Source of the DNA: Chlorobiaceae bacterium
GTDB taxonomy: Bacteria; Bacteroidota; Chlorobiia; Chlorobiales; Chlorobiaceae
Reading direction: 5' to 3'
DNA length: 41,711 bases
NCBI GenBank assembly: GCA_013334485.1
Contig: JAAXXL010000020.1
Span: forward strand, 1 to 41,711
The translations under genes and the position numbers were made by a program. The notes under the pieces are model-generated. The model did not search any database, was not told the origin of the DNA, and saw nothing but the letters and a program-made list of their open reading frames with translations. Each line of letters starts with the position of its first letter. Position 1 is the first letter of the stretch. Shown in pieces: positions 32,725-41,572 of this stretch.

Positions 32725-33765
32725 TTATGGTTTGGCAGCGCTGTTACGAAGCTGTTGGTCAATTTTGTGGCAGTGGAGTGGTGTTGTGTCCATGAGTTCG
32801 AGGCGGGAACTGTCGAGAGCATTGCAGGAGGAGAATGTGAGCTGACCTTCACCACCATTGATGCTTATCCATCCATTCTGGCAGAGCATGACCCCTTTTA
32901 TTCGTTCAAATGGTAATGTTTTGAGCAGTGCTGTAATGGTGGTTTCACTGAATCGGTAACCGCTTCCGATGGACCAGCTTCCGGTGTAATACCCCTCTGC
33001 ATTGCCTTCATGAACGCTCCATTTTTTTGAATCAGGCGCTTTTGTCTCGTTATGCTGGTTATTGATGCTGTTCGCAGGTAAAAAAGGTTTGCCTGTTATT
33101 TGATGGGCATCCGGAAAAACCGGAATACGGCTCTCGTTGCGCTCAATATCAAGCAGCCGGAGATCGAGTTGTCCATACGTTATTTCGCTAATAACTGATT
33201 TTGCGGGCAGAGCTGATTCCGCAAGTTCAAGAAATGCGTTATGGTCTTCGGCACTGTAGCAGTCCGCCTTGTTGCCGATCACAATGTCGGCAAGGTTGAG
33301 CTGATCCTGAAAAGAGGGGTGCTCACGGTATCTTGAGTCACCGAGTTTGCGGGCATCGACCAGGCAGATAGTCCCCTTCAGGTCGAGCACTTCACGGTAG
33401 TAGCCGGAGGAGAGTGCGCGGATGATCTTCAGCGGGTGGCCTATACCGGTTGGTTCAATGAGTACTCTTTGGGGGCTGGTGTCGCGGATAAGACGGTTCA
33501 GTGCGGTTTCAAAAGAGGCTCCTGCCGTGCAGCAGAGACATCCGCCGGCAATTTCCCTGACAACGATCTCTTCACGGGGTGCAATCAGTGATGCGTCAAC
33601 GCCGACACTCCCGAACTCATTGACAAGCACCGCCCATCGCTCTCTGGCAGGCTTGTTGGCTATCAGGTGGTTGATGGCGGTTGTTTTGCCCGACCCGAGA
33701 AATCCGGTAATTATTGTGGTCGGAATATGGTGGTATGTTCCTGAGTGCGACGAGGAAGATCTCAT
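32725..33765 (-). CDS. CobW/COG0523-family GTPase (metal chaperone)
   Basis: A 346-residue G3E GTPase. Walker A is 'ITGFLGSGKTTAINHLI' near the N-terminus, the metal-binding CxCC motif is 'GGCLCCTAG', and the GTP specificity motif 'IGNKAD' and switch region 'IEPTGIGHP' are present. A C-terminal CobW_C domain follows a His- and Asn-rich linker. Members deliver Zn, Co, Fe or Mn to target proteins; the metal cannot be told here. Its start overlaps the stop of the GNAT-rubredoxin gene by four bases, so the two form an operon; the neighbouring exporters for divalent metals are in keeping. Confidence 0.88.
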   Translation of the reverse strand: MRSSSSHSGTYHHIPTTIITGFLGSGKTTAINHLIANKPARERWAVLVNEFGSVGVDASLIAPREEIVVREIAGGCLCCTAGASFETALNRLIRDTSPQRVLIEPTGIGHPLKIIRALSSGYYREVLDLKGTICLVDARKLGDSRYREHPSFQDQLNLADIVIGNKADCYSAEDHNAFLELAESALPAKSVISEITYGQLDLRLLDIERNESRIPVFPDAHQITGKPFLPANSINNQHNETKAPDSKKWSVHEGNAEGYYTGSWSIGSGYRFSETTITALLKTLPFERIKGVMLCQNGWISINGGEGQLTFSSCNALDSSRLELMDTTPLHCHKIDQQLRNSAAKP

Positions 33766-34397
33766 GAAAATGGATCAAAATCTGATTTTGAGGCAAAACA
33801 GACAGGGCAGCTCCACCCGGAGGATACCGCTTCAAACGGAGTCCCACTCTTGATGTTGTTGTCACTGTCTCCCTCTTTCGGGTCATAGAGCCAGCCGCAC
33901 TCTTTGCACATCCATGCTGCTGTTTCACTGTTGCAGGTGGTTGTTTCTGTGCCAAGAGCTTTTCTGAACACAATCATTCCTGATTGAGAAAATCCTTTTG
34001 AGCGGTAGAATTTTTGTGCCGGTTCGTTATCGCTGTCAGTCAGCAGCGTAATGCGTCCGAACCCCTCCCTCCGGGCAACCTCCACGGCGTGGTCGATGAG
34101 GAGGGAGCCGATGCCTTTTGAACGCCAGGCAGGGGCTACAACCATATCTTCAAGGAGGGCGACTTTTTTGCCGAGAAAAGTGCTGACAGTAAAAAGCAGC
34201 AGCACCATGCCCTGAATTTCCCCATCACTCTCACAGATAAATATCCTGCCCGTGTCGGGGTTCTCAATGATCAAGGAGAGCCCTTTCGACTGCGCTAAGC
34301 TGTCAGGGGTAAACTCTTTTTCCTGGCTGAAGAGGAGTTCAAGCAGTGCAGAGCACTCCGCAATATCTCCGGCAACAGCCGTTCTTACTTCTGGCAT
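33762..34397 (-). CDS. GNAT acetyltransferase fused to a rubredoxin domain
   Basis: A 211-residue two-domain protein. Residues 1-150 are a GNAT N-acetyltransferase: 'VALLEDMVVAPAWRSKGIGSLLIDHAVEVARREG' contains the acetyl-CoA motif R-S-K-G-I-G and is followed by 'NEPAQKFYRSKGF'. From about residue 161 comes rubredoxin: 'MCKECGWLYDPKEGD' and 'GWSCPVCFASKSDFDP', both CxxC pairs intact for one Fe. A rubredoxin on an acetyltransferase is unusual and suggests an iron- or redox-sensing control of acetylation, or an electron-transfer protein with a regulatory partner domain. The substrate is unknown. It is co-transcribed with CobW. Confidence 0.85.
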   Translation of the reverse strand: MPEVRTAVAGDIAECSALLELLFSQEKEFTPDSLAQSKGLSLIIENPDTGRIFICESDGEIQGMVLLLFTVSTFLGKKVALLEDMVVAPAWRSKGIGSLLIDHAVEVARREGFGRITLLTDSDNEPAQKFYRSKGFSQSGMIVFRKALGTETTTCNSETAAWMCKECGWLYDPKEGDSDNNIKSGTPFEAVSSGWSCPVCFASKSDFDPFS

Positions 34398-34720
34398 TTT
34401 GGAAACTCAAAGGGGTTTACAAGCAGGGTGTTTTGTTTCAATAATAAAATATCTTGCTGAATTTATCCGTTTATCCACTCTCAGGCAAGGGCAACATAGA
34501 GCAAATATCGGTAGGGCACCGCTATTTATTTGTTCTGAAACCCGATTACTGCGTTGGGTGGTGCACGGTATGAATATTTGAGGCTTTTTATTTCAAAACT
34601 TGTAGTTCCTCCGAGATTGCCCTATACTTGTTTTTTGTTTTTATACAGAGCGTACATGCCAAGCCCTTTTGTTGTTGCGTGTAGGTGTTTTGAGTAACCG
34701 GTAACCGATGGTATAGTACA
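34398..34720. other. Divergent intergenic region between GNAT and GDT1 genes
   Basis: 323 bases with no gene. It holds the repeat at 34520-34565. Since the downstream gene may export manganese I looked for a yybP-ykoY riboswitch; its conserved core was not found. No clear promoter was pinned down. Confidence 0.3.
34520..34565 (+). repeat. Dispersed repeat, copy 2 of 30872-30918
   Basis: CGCTATTTATTTGTT..CGATTACTGCGTTGGGTGGTGCA, matching the copy after the first LolC/E-like gene with an 8-base variable middle. It lies in the gap before the GDT1-family gene. Confidence 0.55.
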
Positions 34721-35368
34721 ATGGACGCATTCTGGCTTTCGCTTGTCATGATCTTTTTGGCCGAGCTTGGCGATAAAACGCAGCTTGTCGCATTGACCCT
34801 TGCAACCTGCTACAACACTGGCGTTGTTCTCTGGGGAATCTTCTGGGCGACCCTTGCCGTTCATGTGTTTTCTGCCGGGATCGGCTGGTTTATTGGCGGG
34901 AGTCTGCCGGTTGACTGGATCAAGTTCGTTGCTGGTATCGCTTTTATCGCTTTTGGTTTCTGGACCCTCAGGGGGGACTCTCTCGATGATGAAGAGAAAA
35001 GCTGCAAACCCGGAATTAACCCTTTCTGGCTCGTTTTTTCGACGTTTTTCATGGCGGAACTCGGCGACAAAACCATGCTCTCCACCGTCACGCTTGCCTC
35101 AACAAATCCCTTTCTGCCCGTATGGCTCGGTTCTACGATCGGAATGGTGATTTCTGACGGTCTGGCTATCATTGCCGGAAAAATGCTCGGGACAAGACTG
35201 CCTGAAAAAACAATAAAGATCGGCGCATCGGTCATCTTTTTCCTTTTTGGTATTATCAGTATGATTGATGGCGGTTCACACTTCTCCCTTATCATCTGGG
35301 CTGGATCAGCACTGATTATCGGGCTCACGGGTTACATTTTTCTTCGTAAACCGGTCGGGACCGCATAG
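34721..35368 (+). CDS. UPF0016/GDT1 family cation exporter (Mn2+/Ca2+:H+ type)
   Basis: A 215-residue six-helix membrane protein with the duplicated family signature E-x-G-D-K-T: '[17 protein letters not shown]' (from about residue 12) and '[18 protein letters not shown]' in the second half. The two halves are inverted repeats joined by an acidic cytoplasmic loop ([11 protein letters not shown]). Family members (yeast Gdt1, human TMEM165, bacterial MneA, plant PAM71) move Mn2+ or Ca2+. Manganese export is likely in a bacterium. It precedes a FetAB-like exporter by 43 bases, hinting at shared metal-stress expression. Confidence 0.87.
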   Translation: MDAFWLSLVMIFLAELGDKTQLVALTLATCYNTGVVLWGIFWATLAVHVFSAGIGWFIGGSLPVDWIKFVAGIAFIAFGFWTLRGDSLDDEEKSCKPGINPFWLVFSTFFMAELGDKTMLSTVTLASTNPFLPVWLGSTIGMVISDGLAIIAGKMLGTRLPEKTIKIGASVIFFLFGIISMIDGGSHFSLIIWAGSALIIGLTGYIFLRKPVGTA

Positions 35369-35411
35369 TTTTATCGAGTCTCCCCAACGGGCAGTTTTTC
35401 AACAGCATGAC

Positions 35412-36083
35412 ATGAATCCACTGCTTGAAATCCGCAATCTCTCCTTTAGCTATGAGGGATCAAAATCCCTTGTTTTTGAGGCTCTTGATCTCTCTGTTCG
35501 GGAGGGTGAGTTTCTTCTGGTCAAGGGACCTTCCGGATCGGGTAAATCGACCCTGCTCCGTCTTATCTGCCGGTTGAACCCTCCTCTCGGGGGTACAATC
35601 CTGTTTCAGGGAAGCGATATTACCGCAATAGCCCCGGCCAGGCTTCGGAGATCTCTCTGTTATGTTGCCCAGATTCCACAGATGATTGACGCTTCAGTTG
35701 AGGAGAACCTTCTTCTTCCCTTCTCTTTTGCAGCCAATTCCTCCAAATCTCCTCCTTCCCGCGAAGAGTTGAGAGCGATGCTCCGGAAGTTCTATCTCGA
35801 AGAGGTGGAACCCGCTCAATCAGCCATGAAACTTTCTGTTGGTCAGAAACAGCGTCTTGCCATCATGAGAGCCCTCTTGCAGGACCCGCTTCTTCTGCTG
35901 CTTGATGAACCGACCTCCGCTCTTGACCAGGAGAGTGCGGCCATGGTCTTTTCGATCATGGAGCGTCTGAACATAGAGGAGGGGAAAACCCTGATAACGG
36001 TTACCCATGCTGATTACAAGCCGGTAAAAAAGAGGCCGTTGAATTACATGCTCGATAACCGCAGACTCAATCTTCTGCCATGA
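35412..36083 (+). CDS. fetA: ABC ATPase, FetA/YbbL-like
   Basis: A 223-residue ATP-binding protein. Walker A is 'KGPSGSGKSTLLRLI', Q-loop 'CYVAQIPQMID', signature 'LSVGQKQRLAIMRALL' (V for G in the third place), Walker B 'LLLLDEPTSALD' and H-loop 'VTHAD'. With the following UPF0014 permease it matches FetAB (YbbLM), described in E. coli as an iron exporter supporting resistance to oxidative stress. Stop and next start overlap (ATGA). Symbol assigned by similarity of the pair. Confidence 0.75.
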   Translation: MNPLLEIRNLSFSYEGSKSLVFEALDLSVREGEFLLVKGPSGSGKSTLLRLICRLNPPLGGTILFQGSDITAIAPARLRRSLCYVAQIPQMIDASVEENLLLPFSFAANSSKSPPSREELRAMLRKFYLEEVEPAQSAMKLSVGQKQRLAIMRALLQDPLLLLLDEPTSALDQESAAMVFSIMERLNIEEGKTLITVTHADYKPVKKRPLNYMLDNRRLNLLP

Positions 36084-36859
36084 ACCGGATTATTGACATC
36101 TCTCTTGCTCAACTGTTTCTGGCCCTGCTCTTTATTCTAATAGCCCAGATCAGCTCCTTTATCTATCATCTCGGCCTGAACCGCGATATCACCATCGGCA
36201 CCATCCGTACCTTCGCCCAGCTTTTTCTGATGGGTTATGTGCTCACCTTCATTCTGAAATCATCTAACCTCTGGCTGGTACTGCTGGTCTTTTTTGTTAT
36301 GGTTCTCTCTGCCATGTTTATTGTGAAAGGACGGGTAAGGGAGAAGCAGATTCCCTATTTCATACCGACATTTCTCACCATGCTCATCAGTTATTTTGCC
36401 ACGGCGCTCTTCGTATCGGGAGTGATTGTCGGTACTGCCCCCTGGTGGGATCCAAGGTATTTTCTCCCTGCCGGGGGGATGGTGATCGGAAACTCCATGT
36501 CGGCGCTTGCAATTGCCCTTGAACGGCTTTTCAGGGATCTCCGTGAACAGCGTGAGCTTGTTGAGATGAAGCTTGCGCTTGGAGCCAACTACCGTGAAGC
36601 AAGCGATGAGCTGTTCCGCAAAGCGGTTTCTGCTGGAATGATTCCATCAATCAATGCCATGATGGGGGTTGGTCTTGTCTTTATTCCCGGAATGATGTCG
36701 GGTCAGATTCTTGCAGGAACTGACCCGCTCATCGCCATCCGCTATCAGATTGTTGTGATGCTGATGCTTGTGGGCTCCACGGCAGTCACTTCCGTCGTGG
36801 TGATGCTCATTGTTCGCCGCCGTTGTTTTGGCAGCGGGGAAGAGGTGTTACTTCGTTGA
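36080..36859 (+). CDS. fetB: UPF0014 family permease, FetB/YbbM-like
   Basis: A 259-residue membrane protein of UPF0014. Features are 'LGLNRDITIGTIRTFAQLFLMGYVLTFIL' near the N-terminus, 'PAGGMVIGNSMSALAIALERLFRDL', and 'EMKLALGANYREASDELFRKAVSAGMIPSINAMMGVGLVFIPGMMSGQILAG', all hallmarks of the family. About seven membrane segments. It pairs with FetA-like ATPase upstream. Its 3' end overlaps the opposite-strand lgt gene by 12 bases, a compact convergent arrangement without a terminator between. Confidence 0.8.
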   Translation: MNRIIDISLAQLFLALLFILIAQISSFIYHLGLNRDITIGTIRTFAQLFLMGYVLTFILKSSNLWLVLLVFFVMVLSAMFIVKGRVREKQIPYFIPTFLTMLISYFATALFVSGVIVGTAPWWDPRYFLPAGGMVIGNSMSALAIALERLFRDLREQRELVEMKLALGANYREASDELFRKAVSAGMIPSINAMMGVGLVFIPGMMSGQILAGTDPLIAIRYQIVVMLMLVGSTAVTSVVVMLIVRRRCFGSGEEVLLR

Positions 36860-37699
36860 ATTTAAAGCGGCTTTTTTCTGGACAATATAGATGGCGATGG
36901 CGGCAAGCATCATGATGAAACAGAGTACCTGACCCATAGAGAAATTGAAGAGCACAAAGCCGAGCTGAGCATCCGGTTCCCTGAAATATTCGATAAAAAA
37001 CCGGAAAAATCCGTAACCGAAAAGATAGATGGCCGAAAGAAATCCGGGGAATGGCGATTTTCTGCGAAGCAGCCAGAGGATGGTAAAGAGCACAACGCCT
37101 TCGAAAATAGCTTCATAGAGCTGTGACGGGTGGCGCAGCTCAACGGTTGGTGCAAGCGGAAAGTACATCCCCATTGCGGCTTCAGTCACCCGTCCGTAGA
37201 GCTCTCCATTGATGAAGTTTCCGATACGCCCGAAGGTGTAGCCGAGCGGCACGGCGGGAATAAGCAGGTCGAAGGTTTTGAAAAAACCGGTTTTCTGTGA
37301 ACGGCTGAAAAGAAGCAGGGCAAGCGTAACGCCGATGACCCCGCCATGATAGGACATGCCGGTAACACCGGTGAAACGGCACCCCCCTGGAGCAGAGACC
37401 CAGGGCAGGAGAGAGCCGAGCGGATCGGTGAGAAAAGAGTCCATTCCATAGAAGATGATATAGCCGAGGCGCCCGCCGATAACCACTCCACCCATAGCCC
37501 AGGTGAGGGCATCGCCGACGAAGGCCCGGTTGAAAGGAAGCTTCTCTGTATCAAGACGGTAACGGGTAAGCAGATAGACTACAGCAAAAGCAATCAGATA
37601 CATCATTCCATACCAGCGAACGGCAAAGCTTCCAAAAGAGAAGAGTACCGGGTTCATTTGTGCAGGAAGATTCTGCCAGAAGTGTAAAAAATCGGTCAT
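36848..37699 (-). CDS. lgt: Prolipoprotein diacylglyceryl transferase
   Basis: A 283-residue inner-membrane enzyme that moves diacylglycerol from phosphatidylglycerol to the lipobox Cys of prolipoproteins. The signature 'GYTFGRIGNFINGELYGR' and the catalytic-loop 'GMSYHGGVIGVTLALLLF' are intact, along with 'RHPSQLYEA' and seven hydrophobic segments. ATG 37699 is used; an in-frame TTG at 37708 would add three residues. Overlaps fetB at its 3' end. It would process the lipoprotein at 27405. Confidence 0.95.
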   Translation of the reverse strand: MTDFLHFWQNLPAQMNPVLFSFGSFAVRWYGMMYLIAFAVVYLLTRYRLDTEKLPFNRAFVGDALTWAMGGVVIGGRLGYIIFYGMDSFLTDPLGSLLPWVSAPGGCRFTGVTGMSYHGGVIGVTLALLLFSRSQKTGFFKTFDLLIPAVPLGYTFGRIGNFINGELYGRVTEAAMGMYFPLAPTVELRHPSQLYEAIFEGVVLFTILWLLRRKSPFPGFLSAIYLFGYGFFRFFIEYFREPDAQLGFVLFNFSMGQVLCFIMMLAAIAIYIVQKKAALNSTK

Positions 37700-37739
37700 A
37701 AATCTCAATGTTTCAATGATTTTTTGCTGAAAAAAATTC

Positions 37740-37769
37740 TTGATCTATTGTATCAAAAAAAAATATAGT
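37740..37769 (+). promoter_or_regulatory. Probable sigma70-type promoter of aclBA
   Basis: TTGATC (37740-37745) and TATAGT (37764-37769) are separated by 18 bases. A start near 37776 would give an ~80-base leader to the aclB ATG at 37858, holding the tandem repeat. The A-run in the spacer may aid promoter bending. Confidence 0.55.
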
Positions 37770-37779
37770 TAACTTTTAA

Positions 37780-37831
37780 TCTTGCGCATTTTTCTTGTGT
37801 TTCTACTCTTGCGCATTTTCTGTATTTCTAC
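37780..37831 (+). repeat. Imperfect tandem repeat in the aclB leader
   Basis: TCTTGCGCATTTTTCTTGTG.. (27 bases, 37780-37806) is followed at once by TCTTGCGCATTTTCTGTATT.. (25 bases, 37807-37831), both closing TTTCTAC. The copies abut and lie 27 bases before the start codon, downstream of the predicted promoter. A repeated regulator site or an RNA element are both possible, as is plain duplication. Confidence 0.7.
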
Positions 37832-37857
37832 CCATTAACATACAAATACCGATAAGT

Positions 37858-39054
37858 ATGGCTAAGATACTTGAAGGGCCAGCCATGAAATTATTCAACA
37901 AATGGGGCATTCCTGTGCCAAATTATGTTGTGATCATGGATGCCAATCGCCTTGCCCAACTTGGGGAAGCTAATAAATGGCTGAGAGAATCAAAACTCGT
38001 TGTTAAAGCTCATGAAGCTATCGGCGGGAGATTCAAGCTGGGGCTGGTGAAGCTCGGTCTCAATCTTGAACAGGCCCTTGAAGCCGCACAGGAGATGATT
38101 GGCCGTGAAATCGGTACGTCGGTTATCCGTCAGGTTATTGTTGCTGAAATGCTCGATCATGATGAAGAGTACTATGTTTCCATTGCCGGTAATCGCGATG
38201 GAGCGGAACTGCTTCTTTCAAACAAGGGTGGAGTGGACATTGAAGATAACTGGGAGACGGTTAAGCGCCTCTTCATTCCTCTTGATGAAAATCCTACCAT
38301 CGAGCGCATTACCGAAATTGCCCATGAAGCAGGTTTTTCGGGAGAGGTTGCAGAACGTGTAGCCAAAATCGCCTCACGCCTTATTCTCTGTTTTGACAAT
38401 GAAGATGCGCAGTCCATCGAGATTAATCCCCTCGTTATTCGCAAGAGCGATATGCGCTTTGCCGCTCTTGATGCCGTTATGAATGTTGACTGGGATGCCC
38501 GTTTCCGTCATGCTGACTGGGATTTTAAGCCGGTTTCCGAAATTGGCCGTTCCTATACCGAAGCCGAGCAGCAGATCATGGATATCGATGCCCGTATCAA
38601 GGGTTCGGTCAAGCTGGTTGAGGTTCCCGGTGGAGATATCGCCCTTTTGACTGCCGGTGGAGGTGCTTCAGTGTTCTATTCCGATGCGGTTGTAGCAAGA
38701 GGAGGCACTATTGCCAATTATGCAGAATACTCCGGTGATCCGCCGGACTGGGCAGTAGAGGCTCTGACTGAAACTATCTGCAGGCTTCCAAATATCAAGC
38801 ATATTATCGTCGGCGGCGCAATTGCCAATTTCACCGATGTCAAGGCGACCTTCAGCGGCATCATCAACGGGTTCCGTGAGAGCAAATCGAAAGGGTACCT
38901 TGAGAATGTGAAAATCTGGGTGCGTCGTGGCGGACCGAATGAAAATCAGGGTCTTGCCGCCATCAAAAAGCTGCAGGAAGAGGGATTTGATATCCACGTC
39001 TATGATCGCAGCATGCCGATGACTGATATCGTTGACCTTGCCCTGAATTCATAA
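37858..39054 (+). CDS. aclB: ATP-citrate lyase, beta (small) subunit
   Basis: A 398-residue subunit of the enzyme that splits citrate to acetyl-CoA and oxaloacetate, the key step of the reductive TCA cycle of green sulfur bacteria. ATG 37858 (MAKILEGPAMKLFNKWGIPVPNY) is the family start; an upstream frame lacks similarity. The ATP-grasp part shows 'LVVKAHEAIGGRFKLGLVKLGLNLEQALEAAQEMIG' and 'SIEINPLVI', and the citrate-binding region 'LLTAGGGASVFYSDAVVARGG' with 'RRGGPNENQGLAAIKKLQ'. It corresponds to the N-terminal part of mammalian ACLY. Followed after 60 bases by aclA. Confidence 0.95.
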   Translation: MAKILEGPAMKLFNKWGIPVPNYVVIMDANRLAQLGEANKWLRESKLVVKAHEAIGGRFKLGLVKLGLNLEQALEAAQEMIGREIGTSVIRQVIVAEMLDHDEEYYVSIAGNRDGAELLLSNKGGVDIEDNWETVKRLFIPLDENPTIERITEIAHEAGFSGEVAERVAKIASRLILCFDNEDAQSIEINPLVIRKSDMRFAALDAVMNVDWDARFRHADWDFKPVSEIGRSYTEAEQQIMDIDARIKGSVKLVEVPGGDIALLTAGGGASVFYSDAVVARGGTIANYAEYSGDPPDWAVEALTETICRLPNIKHIIVGGAIANFTDVKATFSGIINGFRESKSKGYLENVKIWVRRGGPNENQGLAAIKKLQEEGFDIHVYDRSMPMTDIVDLALNS

Positions 39055-39114
39055 GGAGTGCTTTCCGCAGGAGAGCCCAAAGAGAAATTTCTAAATTATT
39101 AACCGGAAAGAATC

Positions 39115-40947
39115 GTGAGCATTTTAGCAAATAAGGAAACACGAGCGGTCATCATAGGCGGTGTTGCCGGATTGAATGCCGCCAGGCGCATGGCCCAGTT
39201 CGACTTTCTGATCAACCGGCCGCTGACAGTCCAGGCATTTGTCTACCCGCCTGAAGAGGGCCAGCAGAAAGAGATATATCGCGGCGGTGAACTGAACAAT
39301 GTTACGGTATACTCATCGCTTGAACAGGCACTTGAGGAGAATCCTCAAATCAATACCGCACTGATCTACATCGGCTCATCGAGAGCCTATCAGTCAGCCA
39401 AAGAGGCTCTTGATGCAAAGGGTATCAAGCTTGTCTCCATGATCACTGAAGGCGTGCCGGAAAAGGATGCCAAGAGGCTTCGCAAATATGCGCTTGAGAC
39501 AGGCAAAATTTTCAACGGGCCATCCTCTATCGGTATCCTCTCAGCAGGGGAGTGCCGTCTTGGTGTTATCGGTGGCGAGTACAAAAACCTGAAGCTTTGT
39601 AACCTCTACCGCGCAGGCTCTTTCGGTGTTATTACAAAGTCAGGTGGACTCTCCAACGAAGCGATGTGGCTTTGTGCCCAGAACGGTAACGGTGTTACAA
39701 CAGCCGTTGCAATCGGTGGTGACTCCTATCCGGGAACGGACTTTGTTACCTACCTTGAAATGTTTGAAAAGGATCCGGAGACCAAGGCTGTCGTTATTGT
39801 CGGTGAAGTTGGCGGTACCCTTGAAGAGGAGGCGGCTGATTGGCTTGGAGCGGAAGTTCGCCGCATCAAAGTTATTGCTGCAATCGGCGGAACCTGTCAG
39901 GAGGTGCTTCCGCAGGGTATGAAGTTCGGTCACGCAGGTGCGAAGGAGGGAAAAAAGGGTCTTGGATCCGCCCGTTCCAAAATGAATGCACTTCGTGATG
40001 CCGGAGCTATTGTGCCTGACACCTTTGGCGGACTCAGCAAAGCGATCAAGCAGGTCTATCAGGAGCTGCTTGCAAGCGGAGTGATCAAGCCGGAACCGGA
40101 ACTCGATGAGAAGCTTCTTCCAGCTCTACCTCCAAGTGTTCAGGAGGTCATGAAGCAGGGTGAGGTGATCGTAGAACCTCTGATTCGTACCACCATCTCC
40201 GATGATCGTGGTGAAGAGCCCCGTTATGTCGGTTATGCCGCTTCCGAACTCTGCGAAAAAGGGTATGGAATTGAAGATGTTATCGGTCTTCTCTGGAACA
40301 AGAAACTTCCATCAAAAGAGGAGTCGGAGATCATCAAGCGTATTATCATGATCTCTGCTGATCACGGCCCGGCAGTTTCAGGCGCATTCGGCTCCATTAT
40401 TGCCGCATGTGCAGGAATTGACCTGCCACAGGCAGTATCGGCAGGCATGACCATGATCGGCCCCCGATTCGGCGGTGCTGTTACCAATGCCGGTAAATAT
40501 TTCAAGTACGGCGTCAAGGAGTATCCCAACGATATTTCGGGATTTCTCTCCTGGATGAAGCAGAATGTCGGCCCGGTTCCCGGTATCGGACACAGGGTGA
40601 AGAGCCTTAAGAATCCTGACAAAAGGGTGAAGTATCTGGTTGACTATGTAAAAAACCAGACCACGCTCCACACTCCCTGTCTTGACTATGCTCTCGAAGT
40701 TGAGAAGATAACGACAGCCAAAAAGGATAACCTGATTCTTAATGTTGACGGTACCATCGGCTGTATTCTTGTCGACCTTGACTTCCCGGAATACTCACTC
40801 AACGGCTTTTTCGTTCTTGCCCGTACCATCGGCATGATCGGCCACTGGATTGACCAGAATAATCAGAATTCACGTCTTATCAGACTCTACGATTACCTGA
40901 TCAACTACGCTGTAAAAGAAGAGCGCGAAGTGCCGCTAAAAAAGTAA
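39115..40947 (+). CDS. aclA: ATP-citrate lyase, alpha (large) subunit
   Basis: A 610-residue subunit with a GTG start (39115, weak site CCGGAAAG). The N-terminal CoA-binding succinyl-CoA-synthetase-like part includes 'FNGPSSIGILSAGECRLG' and the phospho-His loop 'MKFGHAGAKEGKKGLGSARSKM'. The C-terminal citrate-synthase-like part has 'ISADHGPAVSGAFGSIIAACAG', 'GPRFGGAVTNAGKYF' and 'GPVPGIGHRVKSLKNPDKRVKYL' with its catalytic His. It forms the A/B enzyme with aclB, catalytic core for CO2 fixation here. A terminator lies 70 bases after the stop. Confidence 0.96.
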   Translation: MSILANKETRAVIIGGVAGLNAARRMAQFDFLINRPLTVQAFVYPPEEGQQKEIYRGGELNNVTVYSSLEQALEENPQINTALIYIGSSRAYQSAKEALDAKGIKLVSMITEGVPEKDAKRLRKYALETGKIFNGPSSIGILSAGECRLGVIGGEYKNLKLCNLYRAGSFGVITKSGGLSNEAMWLCAQNGNGVTTAVAIGGDSYPGTDFVTYLEMFEKDPETKAVVIVGEVGGTLEEEAADWLGAEVRRIKVIAAIGGTCQEVLPQGMKFGHAGAKEGKKGLGSARSKMNALRDAGAIVPDTFGGLSKAIKQVYQELLASGVIKPEPELDEKLLPALPPSVQEVMKQGEVIVEPLIRTTISDDRGEEPRYVGYAASELCEKGYGIEDVIGLLWNKKLPSKEESEIIKRIIMISADHGPAVSGAFGSIIAACAGIDLPQAVSAGMTMIGPRFGGAVTNAGKYFKYGVKEYPNDISGFLSWMKQNVGPVPGIGHRVKSLKNPDKRVKYLVDYVKNQTTLHTPCLDYALEVEKITTAKKDNLILNVDGTIGCILVDLDFPEYSLNGFFVLARTIGMIGHWIDQNNQNSRLIRLYDYLINYAVKEEREVPLKK

Positions 40948-41017
40948 CCCGCTCTTTTTGCTGATAAAAAGGCTCTCCTTGAGTTCAGCAAGAACAGGGC
41001 AGTTACGATGAGATCGC

Positions 41018-41053
41018 AAAAAAAGCGGAAACCACGAGGTTTCCGCTTTTTTG
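41018..41053 (+). terminator. Strong intrinsic terminator after aclBA
   Basis: AAAAAAGCGGAAACC (41018-41032) pairs with GGTTTCCGCTTTTTT (41038-41052) around a CACGA loop, so the stem ends in a T-run, a textbook bidirectional-looking terminator. Confidence 0.9.
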
Positions 41054-41572
41054 CATTATAGCCCTCATCCTCACGCAAACATCCGGTTCCCCATCCTGCC
41101 TTACCTGCTATCTGTTTATCGCGTTTATTTTCGACAGAGAGGAATATGAGACGTAAGTGAGACGAACAAGATTGCTTCGCTTATTGAACGTTCATTGTGG
41201 AAACCTGCATCCATGGAGCGTGTAATGCTCTCCTCCTGAATTCATAACTATACGCTGGACCGGTTTTTACAGATAGGCAAAATCAATCCCTTTTACTGAT
41301 TCTCTCAGGGATATCATACTAAACCAGAGCGTGAGAGCTTGCCTCCCTCTGAATCATATCAGGCTTGGTTGATCATTTTTGTCTCATTTCAGGACACTTT
41401 CTCGGGTGTTACAGATGAAGCACTCAATTTCTCTGATTATACACGCATAATTGCTCCAGTGATCTTCAGGAGTGCCGGTTTTGTTGGCTTATAAAAGAAT
41501 GGCGTGATAATTGCTGTGTGAATAGCATTAAGGGTCATTCTGACACGCCACGCTATGCAAGCACGATAAAAA
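41054..41572. other. Gene-poor stretch before the autotransporter-like gene
   Basis: 519 bases without a gene I can support. An 85-codon minus-strand frame (41437-41694) is not convincing because its 3' part is antisense to the ESPR-coding start. No insertion-sequence ends or tRNA were seen. Confidence 0.4.

Noticed and set aside
34398-34720. yybP-ykoY manganese riboswitch before the GDT1-family gene
   Set aside because: Searched by eye because of the gene family; the conserved core was not seen.
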